34,675 nucleotides of DNA from an uncultured Pseudomonadales bacterium (GCA_937921865.1 CAKZWF010000103.1:1-34675), one strand, 5' to 3'; counted from the first letter of the stretch, positions 1-8,770 are shown. Numbers and translations: made by a program. The notes: generated by a model not told the origin, from the letters alone.

Positions 1-357
1 GCCTGTATTACCTCCGGACGTGTAGCCATCTTCGCTGGTGGCACGGGTAATCCCCTGTTCACCACGGATACCGCAGCTTGTCTGCGTGGCATCGAGATCA
101 ATGCGGACGCGGTGCTCAAAGCCACCAAGGTAGATGGCGTGTATACCGCAGACCCGCAGCTGGACCCGCACGCCGAGCGCTACGACGCGCTCTCCTATCA
201 ACAGGTTCTGGAGCAGGAATTAGGGGTGATGGATCTACCGGCGATCTGTCTGTGTCGTGATCACGACATGCCACTGGTGGTGTTCGATATGAACGCGTCG
301 GGTGCGTTGACCGCACTGGTCAGGGGTGACAAGGTTGGCACCCGAATTCAGGGCTGA
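1..357 (+). CDS. pyrH: UMP kinase, C-terminal part (5' end outside the window)
   Basis: This is the C-terminal 118 residues of uridylate kinase, which phosphorylates UMP to UDP in the cytoplasm for pyrimidine nucleotide supply. The reading frame is open from base 1 and ends at TGA 355-357. The visible part has the amino-acid-kinase-family stretch [19 protein letters not shown] (from residue 7 of the fragment), then [13 protein letters not shown], which belongs to the nucleotide-binding part of PyrH, and the C-terminal segment with [13 protein letters not shown] residues and a terminal VGTRI. In bacteria pyrH lies just before frr, as here. The N-terminal half and the start codon lie to the left of the window. 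The identity is firm because both the motifs and the neighbour fit. Confidence 0.95.
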   Translation, partial: ACITSGRVAIFAGGTGNPLFTTDTAACLRGIEINADAVLKATKVDGVYTADPQLDPHAERYDALSYQQVLEQELGVMDLPAICLCRDHDMPLVVFDMNASGALTALVRGDKVGTRIQG

Positions 358-383
358 TTCGGCTATTTAGAGATTGAATGATT

Positions 384-941
384 ATGATCAACGAGATTAA
401 AGAAGACGCTGATGAGCGCATGGGCAAGTCCCTGGAAGTGCTGGCTGACGTGCTCGCGCGAATCCGCACCGGGCGCGCTAATCCAAGCCTGCTCGATGGA
501 ATCACCGTCGACTATTACGGAACTGAGACACCGTTGAATCAGGTGGCTTCGGTGAACACCGAAGACGCCAGGACCCTGGTTATTTCTCCCTGGGAAAAAC
601 CGCTGATACCTGTCATTGAAAAAGCCATTCTGAAGAGCGATATCGGCATTACGCCGTCGTCGACGAGCGAACTGATTCGGATACCGCTGCCCCCCTTGAC
701 GGAGGAGAATCGCAAGGATCTTGCCAAACAAGCCCGTGCTGAGGCTGAAAACGCCAGAATTGCTGTCCGCAATATCCGTCGCGATGCGATCGCTGACGTC
801 CGCGAACTCGTAAAAGAGAAGGAGGTCGCGGAAGATGAGGCCCATAAGGCGGAAGATGACATCCAGAAACTGACAGATCGTCGGGTTGCAGAAATTGACA
901 AAACGCTCAGTTCGAAAGAAGCCGATCTTATGGAAGTCTGA
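384..941 (+). CDS. frr: Ribosome recycling factor
   Basis: RRF works with EF-G to split post-termination ribosomes from mRNA. The product has 185 residues, the usual family length, when started at ATG 384 ([13 protein letters not shown]). An in-frame ATG two codons upstream at 378 is also possible and has a slightly better AGAG-type ribosome site. Family signatures seen are [13 protein letters not shown] near residues 29-41, the PLPPLTEE hinge near 105-112, AVRNIRRDA, and the charged C-terminal helix ending in EADLMEV. The long alpha-helical arms forming the three-helix bundle are evident from the heptad-like charge pattern. It follows pyrH by 26 bases and is probably co-transcribed with it. 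Nothing is truncated or unusual. Confidence 0.97.
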   Translation: MINEIKEDADERMGKSLEVLADVLARIRTGRANPSLLDGITVDYYGTETPLNQVASVNTEDARTLVISPWEKPLIPVIEKAILKSDIGITPSSTSELIRIPLPPLTEENRKDLAKQARAEAENARIAVRNIRRDAIADVRELVKEKEVAEDEAHKAEDDIQKLTDRRVAEIDKTLSSKEADLMEV

Positions 942-1265
942 GCTACAATTTTGTCACTGATTTTCTGGCGCTGATCGGCTATTAGTGTCCGGTAGCGCAA
1001 TGAGAGTAATGCAACCCTTTGTGGCTGCTGGCTGAAGCCGAAGCGAGGCCAGCGGCAGATACGTACTGACAGTGGGTTGGTTAAAGCTTGAAGAGGCTTG
1101 TATAGCCACAGACAGCCGCAGCACAGGGATAGGCTATCGGTCAGCGAATCGGGTGAGATCTTTGCGGTCCCCGCTTTCGCTGATGCAGATTGCTCCAATT
1201 GGCTAAAGGGTAATGGATACTCGCCGCAACATGCGGTTGAAATTGAGCAGGCAGACGTAAGCCAC
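942..1265 (+). other. 324-bp intergenic region between frr and uppS
   Basis: No gene could be supported here. In E. coli dxr lies between frr and uppS, so I read all three forward frames for DXP reductoisomerase fragments and saw none. The uppS frame stays open upstream to about 1098, but the peptide (56 codons) resembles nothing in the UppS family. One imperfect hairpin is visible: GCTGCTGGC (1024-1032) pairs with GCCAGCGGC (1048-1056) with one G-U pair and a 15-base loop; no T-run follows, so it is not a standard terminator. A weak promoter-like pair, TTGGTT (1077-1082) and TATAGC (1101-1106) at 18-bp spacing, could serve uppS. Confidence 0.5.
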
Positions 1266-2090
1266 ATGTCAGAACTACCGGTCAGAAAGACCCGCGATCA
1301 AAATGCTCTCACGGAGATAGCGACGGCTCGTACCTCTGCTGATACGAATTCAGCATCGAGCAAAATCGAAATCGTTCGTGATCAGCCTGCGGTACTAAAA
1401 CACCTGGCTATCATCATGGATGGCAACCACCGATGGGCGAAGGCCCGCCATCTGCCCGGAGCTGCTGGACATCGCGCGGGCGCTAAAAACGTTCGTCCTG
1501 TAGCCGAAGCCTGTGCAGATGCCGGCATCGAAGTGCTCACTCTGTTCGCTTTCAGCACAGAAAACTGGCAGCGCCCGACCCGCGAAGTCAATCTTCTGAT
1601 GGATCTGATGCGGGGTTTACTCGACAACGATATCGACGAACTTAATGAGCGGGAAGTCCAGCTGCGGGTGATCGGTGATCGGGATCGTTTTGCGCCCGAT
1701 CTGCAGCGTAAGATGGATGAAGCCGAAGCGCTTACAGCGGACAATACCCGGATGCGGCTCAATATTGCCGCGAACTATGGGGGCCGTTGGGACATTGCCG
1801 AGGCTGCCCGGGCGTTAGCCTGTGATGTCCGTGATGGCAACATCAATGCAGCAGACATCGATGAAACTATCTTCAGCAGTTATTTATCGCTGGGTGATCT
1901 GCCACAGCCTGATCTGTGCATCCGCACGGGCGGTGATTCCCGCATCAGCAATTTCCTGCTCTGGGATATTGCCTACACTGAACTGTATTTTACTGACCTG
2001 TTCTGGCCGGAGTTCAAAGCGGACCAGGTCATGGCAGCCTTGAACTGGTATCTCGACCGGCAGCGTCGCTTCGGCCGTCGCGAAACCTGA
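1266..2090 (+). CDS. uppS: Undecaprenyl-diphosphate synthase (cis-prenyltransferase)
   Basis: It condenses farnesyl diphosphate with isopentenyl diphosphate units to make the C55 lipid carrier for peptidoglycan and LPS. From ATG 1266 the product has 274 residues. The catalytic signature LAIIMDGNHRWAK starts at residue 48, placing the key Asp at 52 (Asp26 in E. coli), so there is an N-terminal extension of about 26 residues rich in Ser, Thr and Ala. Further motifs are LFAFSTENWQRP, LNIAANYGGRWDI and, near the C-terminus, RTGGDSRISNFLLW, where Asp replaces the Glu more often seen after TGG. No closer start codon is visible, and the frame is open further upstream, so the exact start is uncertain. 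Its TGA shares one base with the ATG of cdsA. Confidence 0.95.
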   Translation: MSELPVRKTRDQNALTEIATARTSADTNSASSKIEIVRDQPAVLKHLAIIMDGNHRWAKARHLPGAAGHRAGAKNVRPVAEACADAGIEVLTLFAFSTENWQRPTREVNLLMDLMRGLLDNDIDELNEREVQLRVIGDRDRFAPDLQRKMDEAEALTADNTRMRLNIAANYGGRWDIAEAARALACDVRDGNINAADIDETIFSSYLSLGDLPQPDLCIRTGGDSRISNFLLWDIAYTELYFTDLFWPEFKADQVMAALNWYLDRQRRFGRRET

Positions 2091-2908
2091 TGCTGAAAAC
2101 TCGGATCATCACCGCGCTGATCCTAGCACCCAGCATTATTGCCGCCATCTACCTGCTGCCATTGAGCTGGTTCGCTGGCTTGTTCTTCCTTCTGGCAGCA
2201 CTCGCTGCTAACGAATTTGCGCAGCTGGCTGGCCTCAGCCGGCTCTGGCAGCGTGCTGTTTATGTCGCCGTTCTCGGCCTGCTGGCATCAGCCAGCTGGA
2301 TTAACAGTGATCTGATGCTGCCTGGTCTCATGCTCGGCGGTCTGCTCTGGCTTGCCGCTCCGATGCTGGTTGTCACTTTTCCTCGTGGTCGACCGCTGGT
2401 CGCCCTCGGTTGGCCGGTTGCGTTGGCAGGCATGGTGGTGTGCTGGTCGGCATGGCTTGCGCTGGTGCTGATCCGATCTGCGCCAGACGGTGCCACCTGG
2501 CTGTTGTGGTCAATGTTGCTGGTCTGGGGGGCGGATATTGGTGCCTATTTTGCCGGGCGTCGTTTTGGCCGCAGAAAACTGGCACCCGAGGTCAGTCCTG
2601 GGAAGACCTGGGAAGGCGTCTGGGGCGGTGCGCTGGCTGCATTGGCTTTATGTTTCGGCCTGCTGCTGATCATGCAGCACTTCGAACCTTTCTGGTTGGT
2701 CCTGATTGGCTTGCTGATCGCGCTATCGGTGTTCGGAGACCTTTTCGAGAGTGTGCTCAAGCGGGTCCGTGGTGTTAAAGATTCCGGAAAGTTGCTGCCC
2801 GGGCACGGCGGAGTGCTGGATCGCATTGACTCTCTGCTGGCCGTGCTGCCCTGGCTGGCGCTGATTCTCTGGCAGATAGGCTTAGCGGAGCCAGCCAAAC
2901 TGCTCTGA
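2090..2908 (+). CDS. cdsA: CDP-diacylglycerol synthase (phosphatidate cytidylyltransferase)
   Basis: It makes CDP-diacylglycerol from CTP and phosphatidate, the branch point to all membrane phospholipids. The 272-residue protein is mostly hydrophobic, with about eight membrane segments. The family signature lies near the C-terminus, SVLKRVRGVKDSGKLLPGHG followed by GVLDRID, carrying the conserved Lys, Asp and His residues of the CTP-transferase motif. FAGRRFGRRKLAPEVSPGKT, a conserved cytoplasmic stretch, precedes it. Start ATG 2090 overlaps the uppS stop (TGATG), which indicates translational coupling. The next gene is rseP after a 179-bp gap; in Pseudomonas dxr occupies that place. Confidence 0.96.
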   Translation: MLKTRIITALILAPSIIAAIYLLPLSWFAGLFFLLAALAANEFAQLAGLSRLWQRAVYVAVLGLLASASWINSDLMLPGLMLGGLLWLAAPMLVVTFPRGRPLVALGWPVALAGMVVCWSAWLALVLIRSAPDGATWLLWSMLLVWGADIGAYFAGRRFGRRKLAPEVSPGKTWEGVWGGALAALALCFGLLLIMQHFEPFWLVLIGLLIALSVFGDLFESVLKRVRGVKDSGKLLPGHGGVLDRIDSLLAVLPWLALILWQIGLAEPAKLL

Positions 2909-3087
2909 TCCGAAGTCGGCTCGCTGCCGCGTTTGGAACCGTCATCTCCAGTTACTGTCTGAAAATCATGTTCAGCCGGCATTCAGGTGAGCTATCGCAG
3001 GTTGTGACTGTTGTCGGCGGCTAATTTCGCTATCATTCGCGACCGTCAGGCAGCGACCTCTGCCAGCCATAGTAAGCAACAAAACTG

Positions 3088-4431
3088 ATGGAATTTCTGC
3101 AGTATCCGCTCGCGCTCATTGTCACACTCGGTGTTCTGATCACCTTTCATGAGTTTGGCCATTTTATTGTGGCTCGCTGGTCAGGTGTCCGGGTGGTTCG
3201 CTTTTCCATCGGCTTCGGCAAACCGCTGATTTCGCGCGTTGACCGGTATGGCACTGAATTTGTTCTGGCGGCGATTCCGCTCGGAGGCTATGTGCGTATG
3301 CTCGGGGAGCAGGAGCCTGGCGAAGTGGTTCCTGCCGTCGCGCCCCGCGCCAGCGATATCGCTCATGAACAACTCTCTGTCTGGTGGCGCATGGCCATTG
3401 CTGCCGCTGGCCCGATCGCCAACTTCCTGCTCGCGATACTGGTTTACTGGCTGCTGTTTGTAGTTGGATCGGTTAATTACTCCCCGGTGCTTGGCGCTAT
3501 GCCAGAAGACGCTCCACTGGCGCGCGCCGGTTTGTCCGCCAATCTCCAGATAGTCGGTATCGACGGCAAAGCCACATCGAGCTGGCAGCAGGTAAACACT
3601 GCGCTGGCGGGCAGACTGGGAGACAGTGGAGAAATCGACTTCGAAACCCGAATACTCGGCAGCGAGACAACCCGGAGCTGGGCAGTGCCTATTGCCAGCT
3701 GGCATCAGGGCGCCGCTGACCCGGATCTGTTCGGGTCGCTGGGTATCGTACCCCGGGTACCTGCCGTGGTTGCCGAAATTGTTGCGGACGGTCCGGCTGA
3801 CCGTGAGGGCAATCTACGCCAGTGGGACCTGATCACTGAGGTTGACGGCGCGCCGATTGATGATTGGTTCGACTGGGTAACTGCTGTACAACAGGCGCCG
3901 GAACAGACTCTGCAGGTCACCGTGATCCGCGATGGTCGCACCCTGGATCTGCCGGTAACTCCGGGGCGCCGCGCGCTGGAGGACGGCGCTGAGATTGGCT
4001 TTGTCGGTATTGCAGCAATGTCCAACGAGGTGAGTTTCGGTGTGCTCGAAGCGTTACCCCGCAGTCTCAGCGAAACCTGGGACAAGACTGCGCTGACTCT
4101 CGGTTTCTTAAAAAAGATGCTTGTTGGCGACGTCTCCGTCAAAAACCTCTCCAGTCCGATCATGATCGCCAAAGTTGCCGGGGACAGCGCCAGGGCCAGC
4201 TGGCAGTTATACCTGGGTTTGCTGGCACTACTGAGTATCTCACTGGGCGTGCTGAACCTGCTGCCCATTCCGATCCTCGATGGCGGGCATCTGGTTTACT
4301 GCGCCGCCGAGGTGATCACCGGCCGGCCGGTGTCAGAGCGCATCCAGATCATCGGCGCTCAAGTTGGTCTGGTGATGGTGACCAGCATGGTTCTTCTCGC
4401 CGTCTACAACGATATCATGCGGCTCATATGA
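3088..4431 (+). CDS. rseP: Site-2 intramembrane zinc metalloprotease RseP
   Basis: RseP cleaves the anti-sigma factor RseA within the inner membrane to release sigma-E, and also clears signal-peptide remnants. The 447-residue product has the zinc site HEFGH at residues 21-25 in the first membrane helix, an IPLGGYVRMLGE stretch typical of the family, two PDZ domains in the periplasmic middle (roughly residues 115-300), and the second active-site motif NLLPIPILDGGH, with the metal-ligand Asp at 398. The length matches E. coli RseP (about 450). A possible promoter just upstream (TATCAT at 3031-3036) has no convincing -35. It is followed after 49 bp by bamA, the usual arrangement, linking envelope-stress sensing to outer-membrane assembly. 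Confidence 0.96.
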   Translation: MEFLQYPLALIVTLGVLITFHEFGHFIVARWSGVRVVRFSIGFGKPLISRVDRYGTEFVLAAIPLGGYVRMLGEQEPGEVVPAVAPRASDIAHEQLSVWWRMAIAAAGPIANFLLAILVYWLLFVVGSVNYSPVLGAMPEDAPLARAGLSANLQIVGIDGKATSSWQQVNTALAGRLGDSGEIDFETRILGSETTRSWAVPIASWHQGAADPDLFGSLGIVPRVPAVVAEIVADGPADREGNLRQWDLITEVDGAPIDDWFDWVTAVQQAPEQTLQVTVIRDGRTLDLPVTPGRRALEDGAEIGFVGIAAMSNEVSFGVLEALPRSLSETWDKTALTLGFLKKMLVGDVSVKNLSSPIMIAKVAGDSARASWQLYLGLLALLSISLGVLNLLPIPILDGGHLVYCAAEVITGRPVSERIQIIGAQVGLVMVTSMVLLAVYNDIMRLI

Positions 4432-4480
4432 GCCACGTGGCCCATCAATACCCTCGAGACAACAGATTTAGGATGATGGT

Positions 4481-6868
4481 TTGAAAAACTCTGAGCGACC
4501 TGCCGTTATGGCAGCCGTACGACGCCTGTTGCTGGTGATAATGCTGTCGGCGCTCAGCCAGATAGCCCAGGCAGCGTCGTTTGTCGTCACAGATATCCGT
4601 CTGCAGGGGCTGCAGCGGGTATCGGCGGGAACCGTGTTCAATCTGTTGACGATAGACATCGGCGATCGGGTTGACGACTACGGTGTGCGGCAGCTGGTCC
4701 GGGAGCTGTTTCGTTCCGGCTATTTCAACGATATCCGAATGGCGCGGGATGAAGGCGTTCTCATTGTGACGCTTGAGGAACGACCGGCGATCGAAAGTAT
4801 TGATATCGAAGGTAACAAAGCCATCCCGACTGAAGCGCTGCTGGAGGGTCTGGGTCAGCAGGGACTGCAGCAAGGCGAAATTTTCAAACAGGCCACGTTG
4901 GATCGTGTTGGCCTTGAACTTGAACGTCAATACGTGGCTCAGGGTCGCTATGGTGCTTCGATTGAAACCAACGTTGAAGAACTGCCTCGAAACCGCGTGG
5001 CCATTTCGATCATCGTTGAAGAGGGCAAGACCTCGGGTATCCGGCACATCAACATTGTCGGGGTGGATGTCTTCAAAGAAGACGAACTGCTTGATCAACT
5101 GGAGTTACAGCACCCCAGCCTGCTGTCCTTTTACAAAAACGACGACAAATACTCTCGCGAGAAGCTCTCAGGGGACTTAGAGAAGCTTGAGGCATTCTAT
5201 AAAGACCGCGGGTACGTTGAATTTGAAATCGTCTCCACCCAGGTCAGCATCACGCCGGCAAGGGATCAGGTATACATCACGGTCAACGTGGTCGAAGGCG
5301 AAAAATATACCGTTGCAGAGGTCAGCCTGGTGGGTGAACTGCGCGATGTGCGCTCCGAGGATATGCAACGGCTGTTTCTGGTCTCTGAAGGGCAGGTGTT
5401 TTCCCAGGCGCGGGTGACGGCCACCGAGGAAAGACTGACGCAGGCTTTAGGTAACTCAGGTTACACCTTTGCGACCGCAACCGGCGTACCGCGGGTTGGC
5501 GAAGATGGCAACGTCGATATCGAGTTCATCGTGGATGCCGGTAAGCGCGCTTATGTCCGGCGTATCTCATTCAGCGGTAATGCGGTGACCCAGGACGAAG
5601 TGATGCGGCGCGAGATGCGGCAGATGGAGGGCGGCTGGGCGTCAACGGCTCAGATTAATTTGTCCAAGGTGCGTCTGGAGCGGTTGGGCTATTTCAAGAA
5701 TGTCGAAATGGATATGCCCGAAGTTGCTGGCAGCGACGATCTGGTGGATGTTAATTTCAATCTGGCAGAACAGCCTTCCGGCAGTATCTCTGCAACGCTG
5801 GGATTTGCTCAGGGTACGGGTCTGATTCTCGGCGCCAACTATCAGGAAGGTAATGTTTTGGGTACCGGCAACAGCCTGAACATTGGAGTTTCCTATTCTG
5901 AGTATCAGAAAGCGGCAAACTTCAGCTACTTCAATCCCTACTTCACCCTGGATGGGATCAGTCGAGGCTACAACCTGTTTTTCCGCAAACTCGACTATGA
6001 CGAGCGCAATATCGCGCGATTCAGCACCGACACCATCGGCGGTGGCGTTACCTACGGTTTTCCGATCGGCGAAACACAGCGGGTAAATTTCGGCGGCAAC
6101 ATCGAGTATACGGATATCACCGAGGGACGTTATCCGGCTCAGGAAATATCGGCCTATCTTGATGACAACGGCAACACGTCGCTGAACTATAAACTGGATC
6201 TGTCCTGGCGCAGTTCGACGTTGAATCGAGGCGTTTTCCCGACCCGGGGTCGATCACAGTCGGTGGCGCTCGAGATTGCGGTTCCCGGAAGCGACAATAC
6301 CTTCTACAAAGCTGTCTACGACGCTCAGATGTATATCCCGATCACCCGTAGCTGGACGCTGCGATTGCGCACCGAACTCGGCTACGGCGACGGTTATGGG
6401 GACACTGACCAACTGCCGTTCTATGAGCACTTCTTTTCTGGTGGTTTTGGTTCAGTCCGGGGTTTTGAAAGCAGCACGCTTGGGCCAAGAACGACGCCAC
6501 CAGTAGAAGATATTAACGGCTTTCCAATACCTCCCGGTACCTTCGATCCTGATGGTGACCCTTATGGCGGTAATCTTCTGGTGGAAGCGAGTGCTGAGGT
6601 GATCTTCCCGCTGCCTTTTGTTGAAGATCAGCGTCAGTTCAGACCGGTGATCTTTTTCGACGCCGGGAACGTGTTCCAGACAGACTGCTATGATTTCAGT
6701 TCCAACTGTTTCGATCTGGAAACTAGCGAGATCAAGTATTCGGTTGGCGTGGGCTTCACCTGGCTGGCACCACTCGGACCAATGACCTTCAGTTACGCCA
6801 AGGTGCTGAACGTTGACGACGTCGATGAAGATGAGGCGTTTCAGTTTGAACTGGGCAGAACATTCTGA
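4481..6868 (+). CDS. bamA: Outer membrane protein assembly factor BamA
   Basis: BamA is the central channel of the BAM complex that inserts beta-barrel proteins into the outer membrane. The 795-residue product starts at TTG 4481, preceded by AGGA at 4470-4473. An internal ATG at 4508 would also leave a complete signal peptide (basic AAVRR, hydrophobic LLLVIMLSALS, cleavage after AQA). Five POTRA domains occupy about residues 25-425, starting with the FVVTDIRLQGLQRVSAG segment, then the barrel. The loop-6 motif VRGFESSTLGPR near residue 662 is present, and the chain ends in FELGRTF, a proper aromatic C-terminal barrel signature. The two ATGs right before the TTG (4473, 4476) are out of frame and hit a stop at once. 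Confidence 0.97.
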   Translation: MKNSERPAVMAAVRRLLLVIMLSALSQIAQAASFVVTDIRLQGLQRVSAGTVFNLLTIDIGDRVDDYGVRQLVRELFRSGYFNDIRMARDEGVLIVTLEERPAIESIDIEGNKAIPTEALLEGLGQQGLQQGEIFKQATLDRVGLELERQYVAQGRYGASIETNVEELPRNRVAISIIVEEGKTSGIRHINIVGVDVFKEDELLDQLELQHPSLLSFYKNDDKYSREKLSGDLEKLEAFYKDRGYVEFEIVSTQVSITPARDQVYITVNVVEGEKYTVAEVSLVGELRDVRSEDMQRLFLVSEGQVFSQARVTATEERLTQALGNSGYTFATATGVPRVGEDGNVDIEFIVDAGKRAYVRRISFSGNAVTQDEVMRREMRQMEGGWASTAQINLSKVRLERLGYFKNVEMDMPEVAGSDDLVDVNFNLAEQPSGSISATLGFAQGTGLILGANYQEGNVLGTGNSLNIGVSYSEYQKAANFSYFNPYFTLDGISRGYNLFFRKLDYDERNIARFSTDTIGGGVTYGFPIGETQRVNFGGNIEYTDITEGRYPAQEISAYLDDNGNTSLNYKLDLSWRSSTLNRGVFPTRGRSQSVALEIAVPGSDNTFYKAVYDAQMYIPITRSWTLRLRTELGYGDGYGDTDQLPFYEHFFSGGFGSVRGFESSTLGPRTTPPVEDINGFPIPPGTFDPDGDPYGGNLLVEASAEVIFPLPFVEDQRQFRPVIFFDAGNVFQTDCYDFSSNCFDLETSEIKYSVGVGFTWLAPLGPMTFSYAKVLNVDDVDEDEAFQFELGRTF

Positions 6869-6876
6869 TGTAGAAT
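6846..6876 (+). promoter_or_regulatory. Candidate promoter at the bamA 3' end, reading toward skp
   Basis: TAGAAT at 6871-6876, just past the bamA stop, is a good -10 box and is followed by GC-rich GCGCCC, the kind of discriminator seen at strong, growth-regulated promoters. The best -35 is TTGAAC at 6846-6851, inside the last bamA codons, with a long 19-bp spacer. It would drive skp-lpxD-fabZ-lpxA-lpxB and give a leader of about 260 bases. The spacer length is the weak point. Confidence 0.4.
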
Positions 6877-7143
6877 GCGCCCCCTCATATCACGATATGA
6901 CCGCCGGCGAGGGGAGATTCCGCTTGGCATGATCCGCACCCAGGCGGCTTGTCCATCTGGTTGCGGAACACACTGACTGAAAACAGCATGAGTTCTGGCT
7001 CGCTGTAGTTGAGCCGCGTTGAAGAACACAGGCCGGCTGGTGATGAGCTTGGAAGTTGACTGAAAAGCGACCGCGCGATGCGCGGTGCTGGAACTCATAT
7101 AACGCTCGCAGCTGTATAGCGGGCAATCAAGAAGGAGATTTGC
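6869..7143 (+). other. 275-bp leader/intergenic region between bamA and skp
   Basis: No forward gene is supported; the short reverse frames here have no recognisable content. Beyond the promoter and palindrome listed separately, there is a compact hairpin ACCGCGC-GAT-GCGCGGT at 7070-7086 (7-bp stem, 3-base loop, no T-run) and a weaker GGCTC/GAGCC stem near 6990-7015. I looked for a tRNA because of the promoter type and found no T-arm or acceptor pairing. The region may be a structured 5' leader for skp. Confidence 0.4.
6885..6900. repeat. Operator-like palindrome downstream of the candidate skp promoter
   Basis: TCATATC and GATATGA are perfect 7-base inverted arms separated by two bases (AC), together 6885-6900. 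The site lies 9 bases after the TAGAAT box, at or just past the expected transcription start. Such a short-spaced palindrome is a typical size for a dimeric repressor site, but it could be chance; no regulator is encoded next to it. Confidence 0.4.
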
Positions 7144-7650
7144 GTGATTAAGAAGTTGGCCCTCCATTCCCTATGGATTCTGCTGCTGGCAGCTGGGAGC
7201 GCAGCTGCAGAGCTGAAAGTTGCCGTACTGGATACCCAGCGTGCGCTCGTGGAAAGCGAAGAAGCCAAGGAGCTGCTGGCTCAGGCTGCTGAGGAACTGC
7301 AGGCTGAAGAGGCCTCGGTGAAGACGCTTGGGGAATCCATCATGGCAATTCAGGAGAAGCTGCAGACTGATGGCGAAGTCATGAGCCCGACGGAACAGCG
7401 CAAGCTGCAGAAGGAAATCGAAGACAAGCAGATCGACTACCAGTTTCAGGTCAACAAGCTTCAGAAAGAAGTCAATGATCGTCGCCAGGAACTGCTCCAG
7501 CAGATGGTGCCCAAAATTGACACGGTGCTGAAGGATCTGATCGAAGTCGAAGGTTACGATCTGATCATGGAGCGCAGCCAGCTGCGATACGTAAATTCAA
7601 AACATGACATCACCCGCAAAGTAACTGAGAAACTCAACGAGCGGCAATAA
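7144..7650 (+). CDS. skp: Periplasmic chaperone Skp (OmpH family)
   Basis: Skp is a trimeric, jellyfish-shaped periplasmic chaperone that holds unfolded outer-membrane proteins on the way to BamA. The 168-residue product has a signal peptide (MIKKLALHSLWILLLAAGS, cleavage likely after AAA near residue 22), followed by LKVAVLDTQRAL, the conserved first strand of the family. Next come long charged helices (about residues 40-130) that form the tentacles, and a C-terminal strand region LIMERSQLRYVN. The GTG start at 7144 is set by an excellent AAGGAG site at 7132-7137. Position between bamA and lpxD is the standard one. Confidence 0.93.
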   Translation: MIKKLALHSLWILLLAAGSAAAELKVAVLDTQRALVESEEAKELLAQAAEELQAEEASVKTLGESIMAIQEKLQTDGEVMSPTEQRKLQKEIEDKQIDYQFQVNKLQKEVNDRRQELLQQMVPKIDTVLKDLIEVEGYDLIMERSQLRYVNSKHDITRKVTEKLNERQ

Positions 7651-7683
7651 GACCGTTCTTCACCTGAGCAGAAACTGGATCGA

Positions 7684-8709
7684 ATGACTCGAAGGTTTTC
7701 GCTCGGTGAACTTGCCAACCAGCTTCAGGCGGAGCTGGTCGGTTCCCCGTCGCGTCAGATTGCTGGTGTTGGCAGTCTGCAATCAGCGTCGGTCGATCAG
7801 ATAGCCCACCTGTCCAATCCGTCATATCGCCAGCAACTGGCCTCCTGTCAGGCGGGTGCAGTCATTCTGAGCCCCGACGATCGGAATCTGTGGAGTGGCG
7901 ATGCACTGATTGTTGACGATCCCTATCTTTCGTTTGCTCGCTTGTCTCAGCTGTTTGTCCAAGAAACCCGACTGCCTGCAGGTATTGATCGCTCAGCCAG
8001 GGTGTCGGAAAGCGCAAAGCTGGGCGCTGATGTCGCTTTAGGACCTGGTGTTGTAATAGGTGACCGCACTGTGCTCGGTGACGGCGCATGTATTCACCCG
8101 AACTGTGTTGTTGGTGACGACTGCGTTCTCGGTGAGCGCGTAGAACTTCGTGCCGGTGTTGTGCTCTACAGCAGGGTCCAGATCGGCCATGACACCATCG
8201 TTCATGCCAACACCGTGCTGGGTGCGGACGGGTTTGGTTTTACTCCCGATGAAAGTGGCCAGCTCCAGTCGATTGCCCAGCTTGGTGGCGTACGCATCGG
8301 CAATCACGTCAGGGTCGGTGCTGGGACAACAATTGATCGAGGTACCATCGATGACACCGTGATCGATGACGGCGTTAAGATCGATAACCAGGTTCAGATT
8401 GGCCACAACTGTCATATTGGTGCTCATAGCGTGATCTGTGGATGCGTAGGTATCGTAGGGAGTTCGCGGATAGGCCGATATTGTGTGCTGGCTGGTGGTG
8501 TCGGGATCGGTGGGTCTTCGCCGATTACGATCTGCGATGGCGTGACGATCAGCGGCATGACCCATGTTTCCGGGTCAATTGAAGAGCCTGGAATTTACTC
8601 CGGCGGGGTGCTACACAGTAAAACCAGGCATTGGAAAAGAAATGCACTGCGTCTGCAGAACCTCGATGCGCTATTTCGGCGGGTAGCTCGATTGGAGAAA
8701 CGCAATTAG
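7684..8709 (+). CDS. lpxD: UDP-3-O-acylglucosamine N-acyltransferase
   Basis: LpxD adds the N-linked 3-hydroxyacyl chain to UDP-3-O-acyl-glucosamine, the third step of lipid A synthesis, using acyl-ACP. The 341-residue protein has the small N-terminal uridine-binding domain (residues 1-100, with QIAGVGSLQSA and AHLSNPSY), then a left-handed beta-helix of hexapeptide repeats (about 101-300), and a C-terminal helix. The catalytic His is His241 in the QIGHNCHIG coil. ATG 7684 is 33 bases after skp. Some of the usual IVG-type repeat residues are replaced in the CGCVGIVGSS coil, but the fold pattern is continuous. Confidence 0.96.
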   Translation: MTRRFSLGELANQLQAELVGSPSRQIAGVGSLQSASVDQIAHLSNPSYRQQLASCQAGAVILSPDDRNLWSGDALIVDDPYLSFARLSQLFVQETRLPAGIDRSARVSESAKLGADVALGPGVVIGDRTVLGDGACIHPNCVVGDDCVLGERVELRAGVVLYSRVQIGHDTIVHANTVLGADGFGFTPDESGQLQSIAQLGGVRIGNHVRVGAGTTIDRGTIDDTVIDDGVKIDNQVQIGHNCHIGAHSVICGCVGIVGSSRIGRYCVLAGGVGIGGSSPITICDGVTISGMTHVSGSIEEPGIYSGGVLHSKTRHWKRNALRLQNLDALFRRVARLEKRN

Positions 8710-8770
8710 CGCGGGATCTTGAGAGCCCACACAGCATATAACCTGAAAACCAACGACCAAGGTAAACATC

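Noticed and set aside
1098..1265. Upstream in-frame extension of uppS
   Set aside because: The 56 added residues resemble nothing in the family and would make the protein 330 residues; Met at 1266 already gives more than the usual length.
7070..7086. Hairpin ACCGCGC-GAT-GCGCGGT as a terminator
   Set aside because: The stem is perfect but no T-run follows, and it lies inside the presumed skp leader.
6960..7116. Sigma-E promoter (GGAACT-N16-TCTGA type) before skp
   Set aside because: GGAACA near 6965 and GGAACT at 7090-7095 occur, but neither has a matching -10 element at the right distance.
6869..7143. A tRNA or other stable RNA after the TAGAAT promoter
   Set aside because: The promoter type suggested it, but no T-arm, anticodon arm or acceptor pairing could be drawn.
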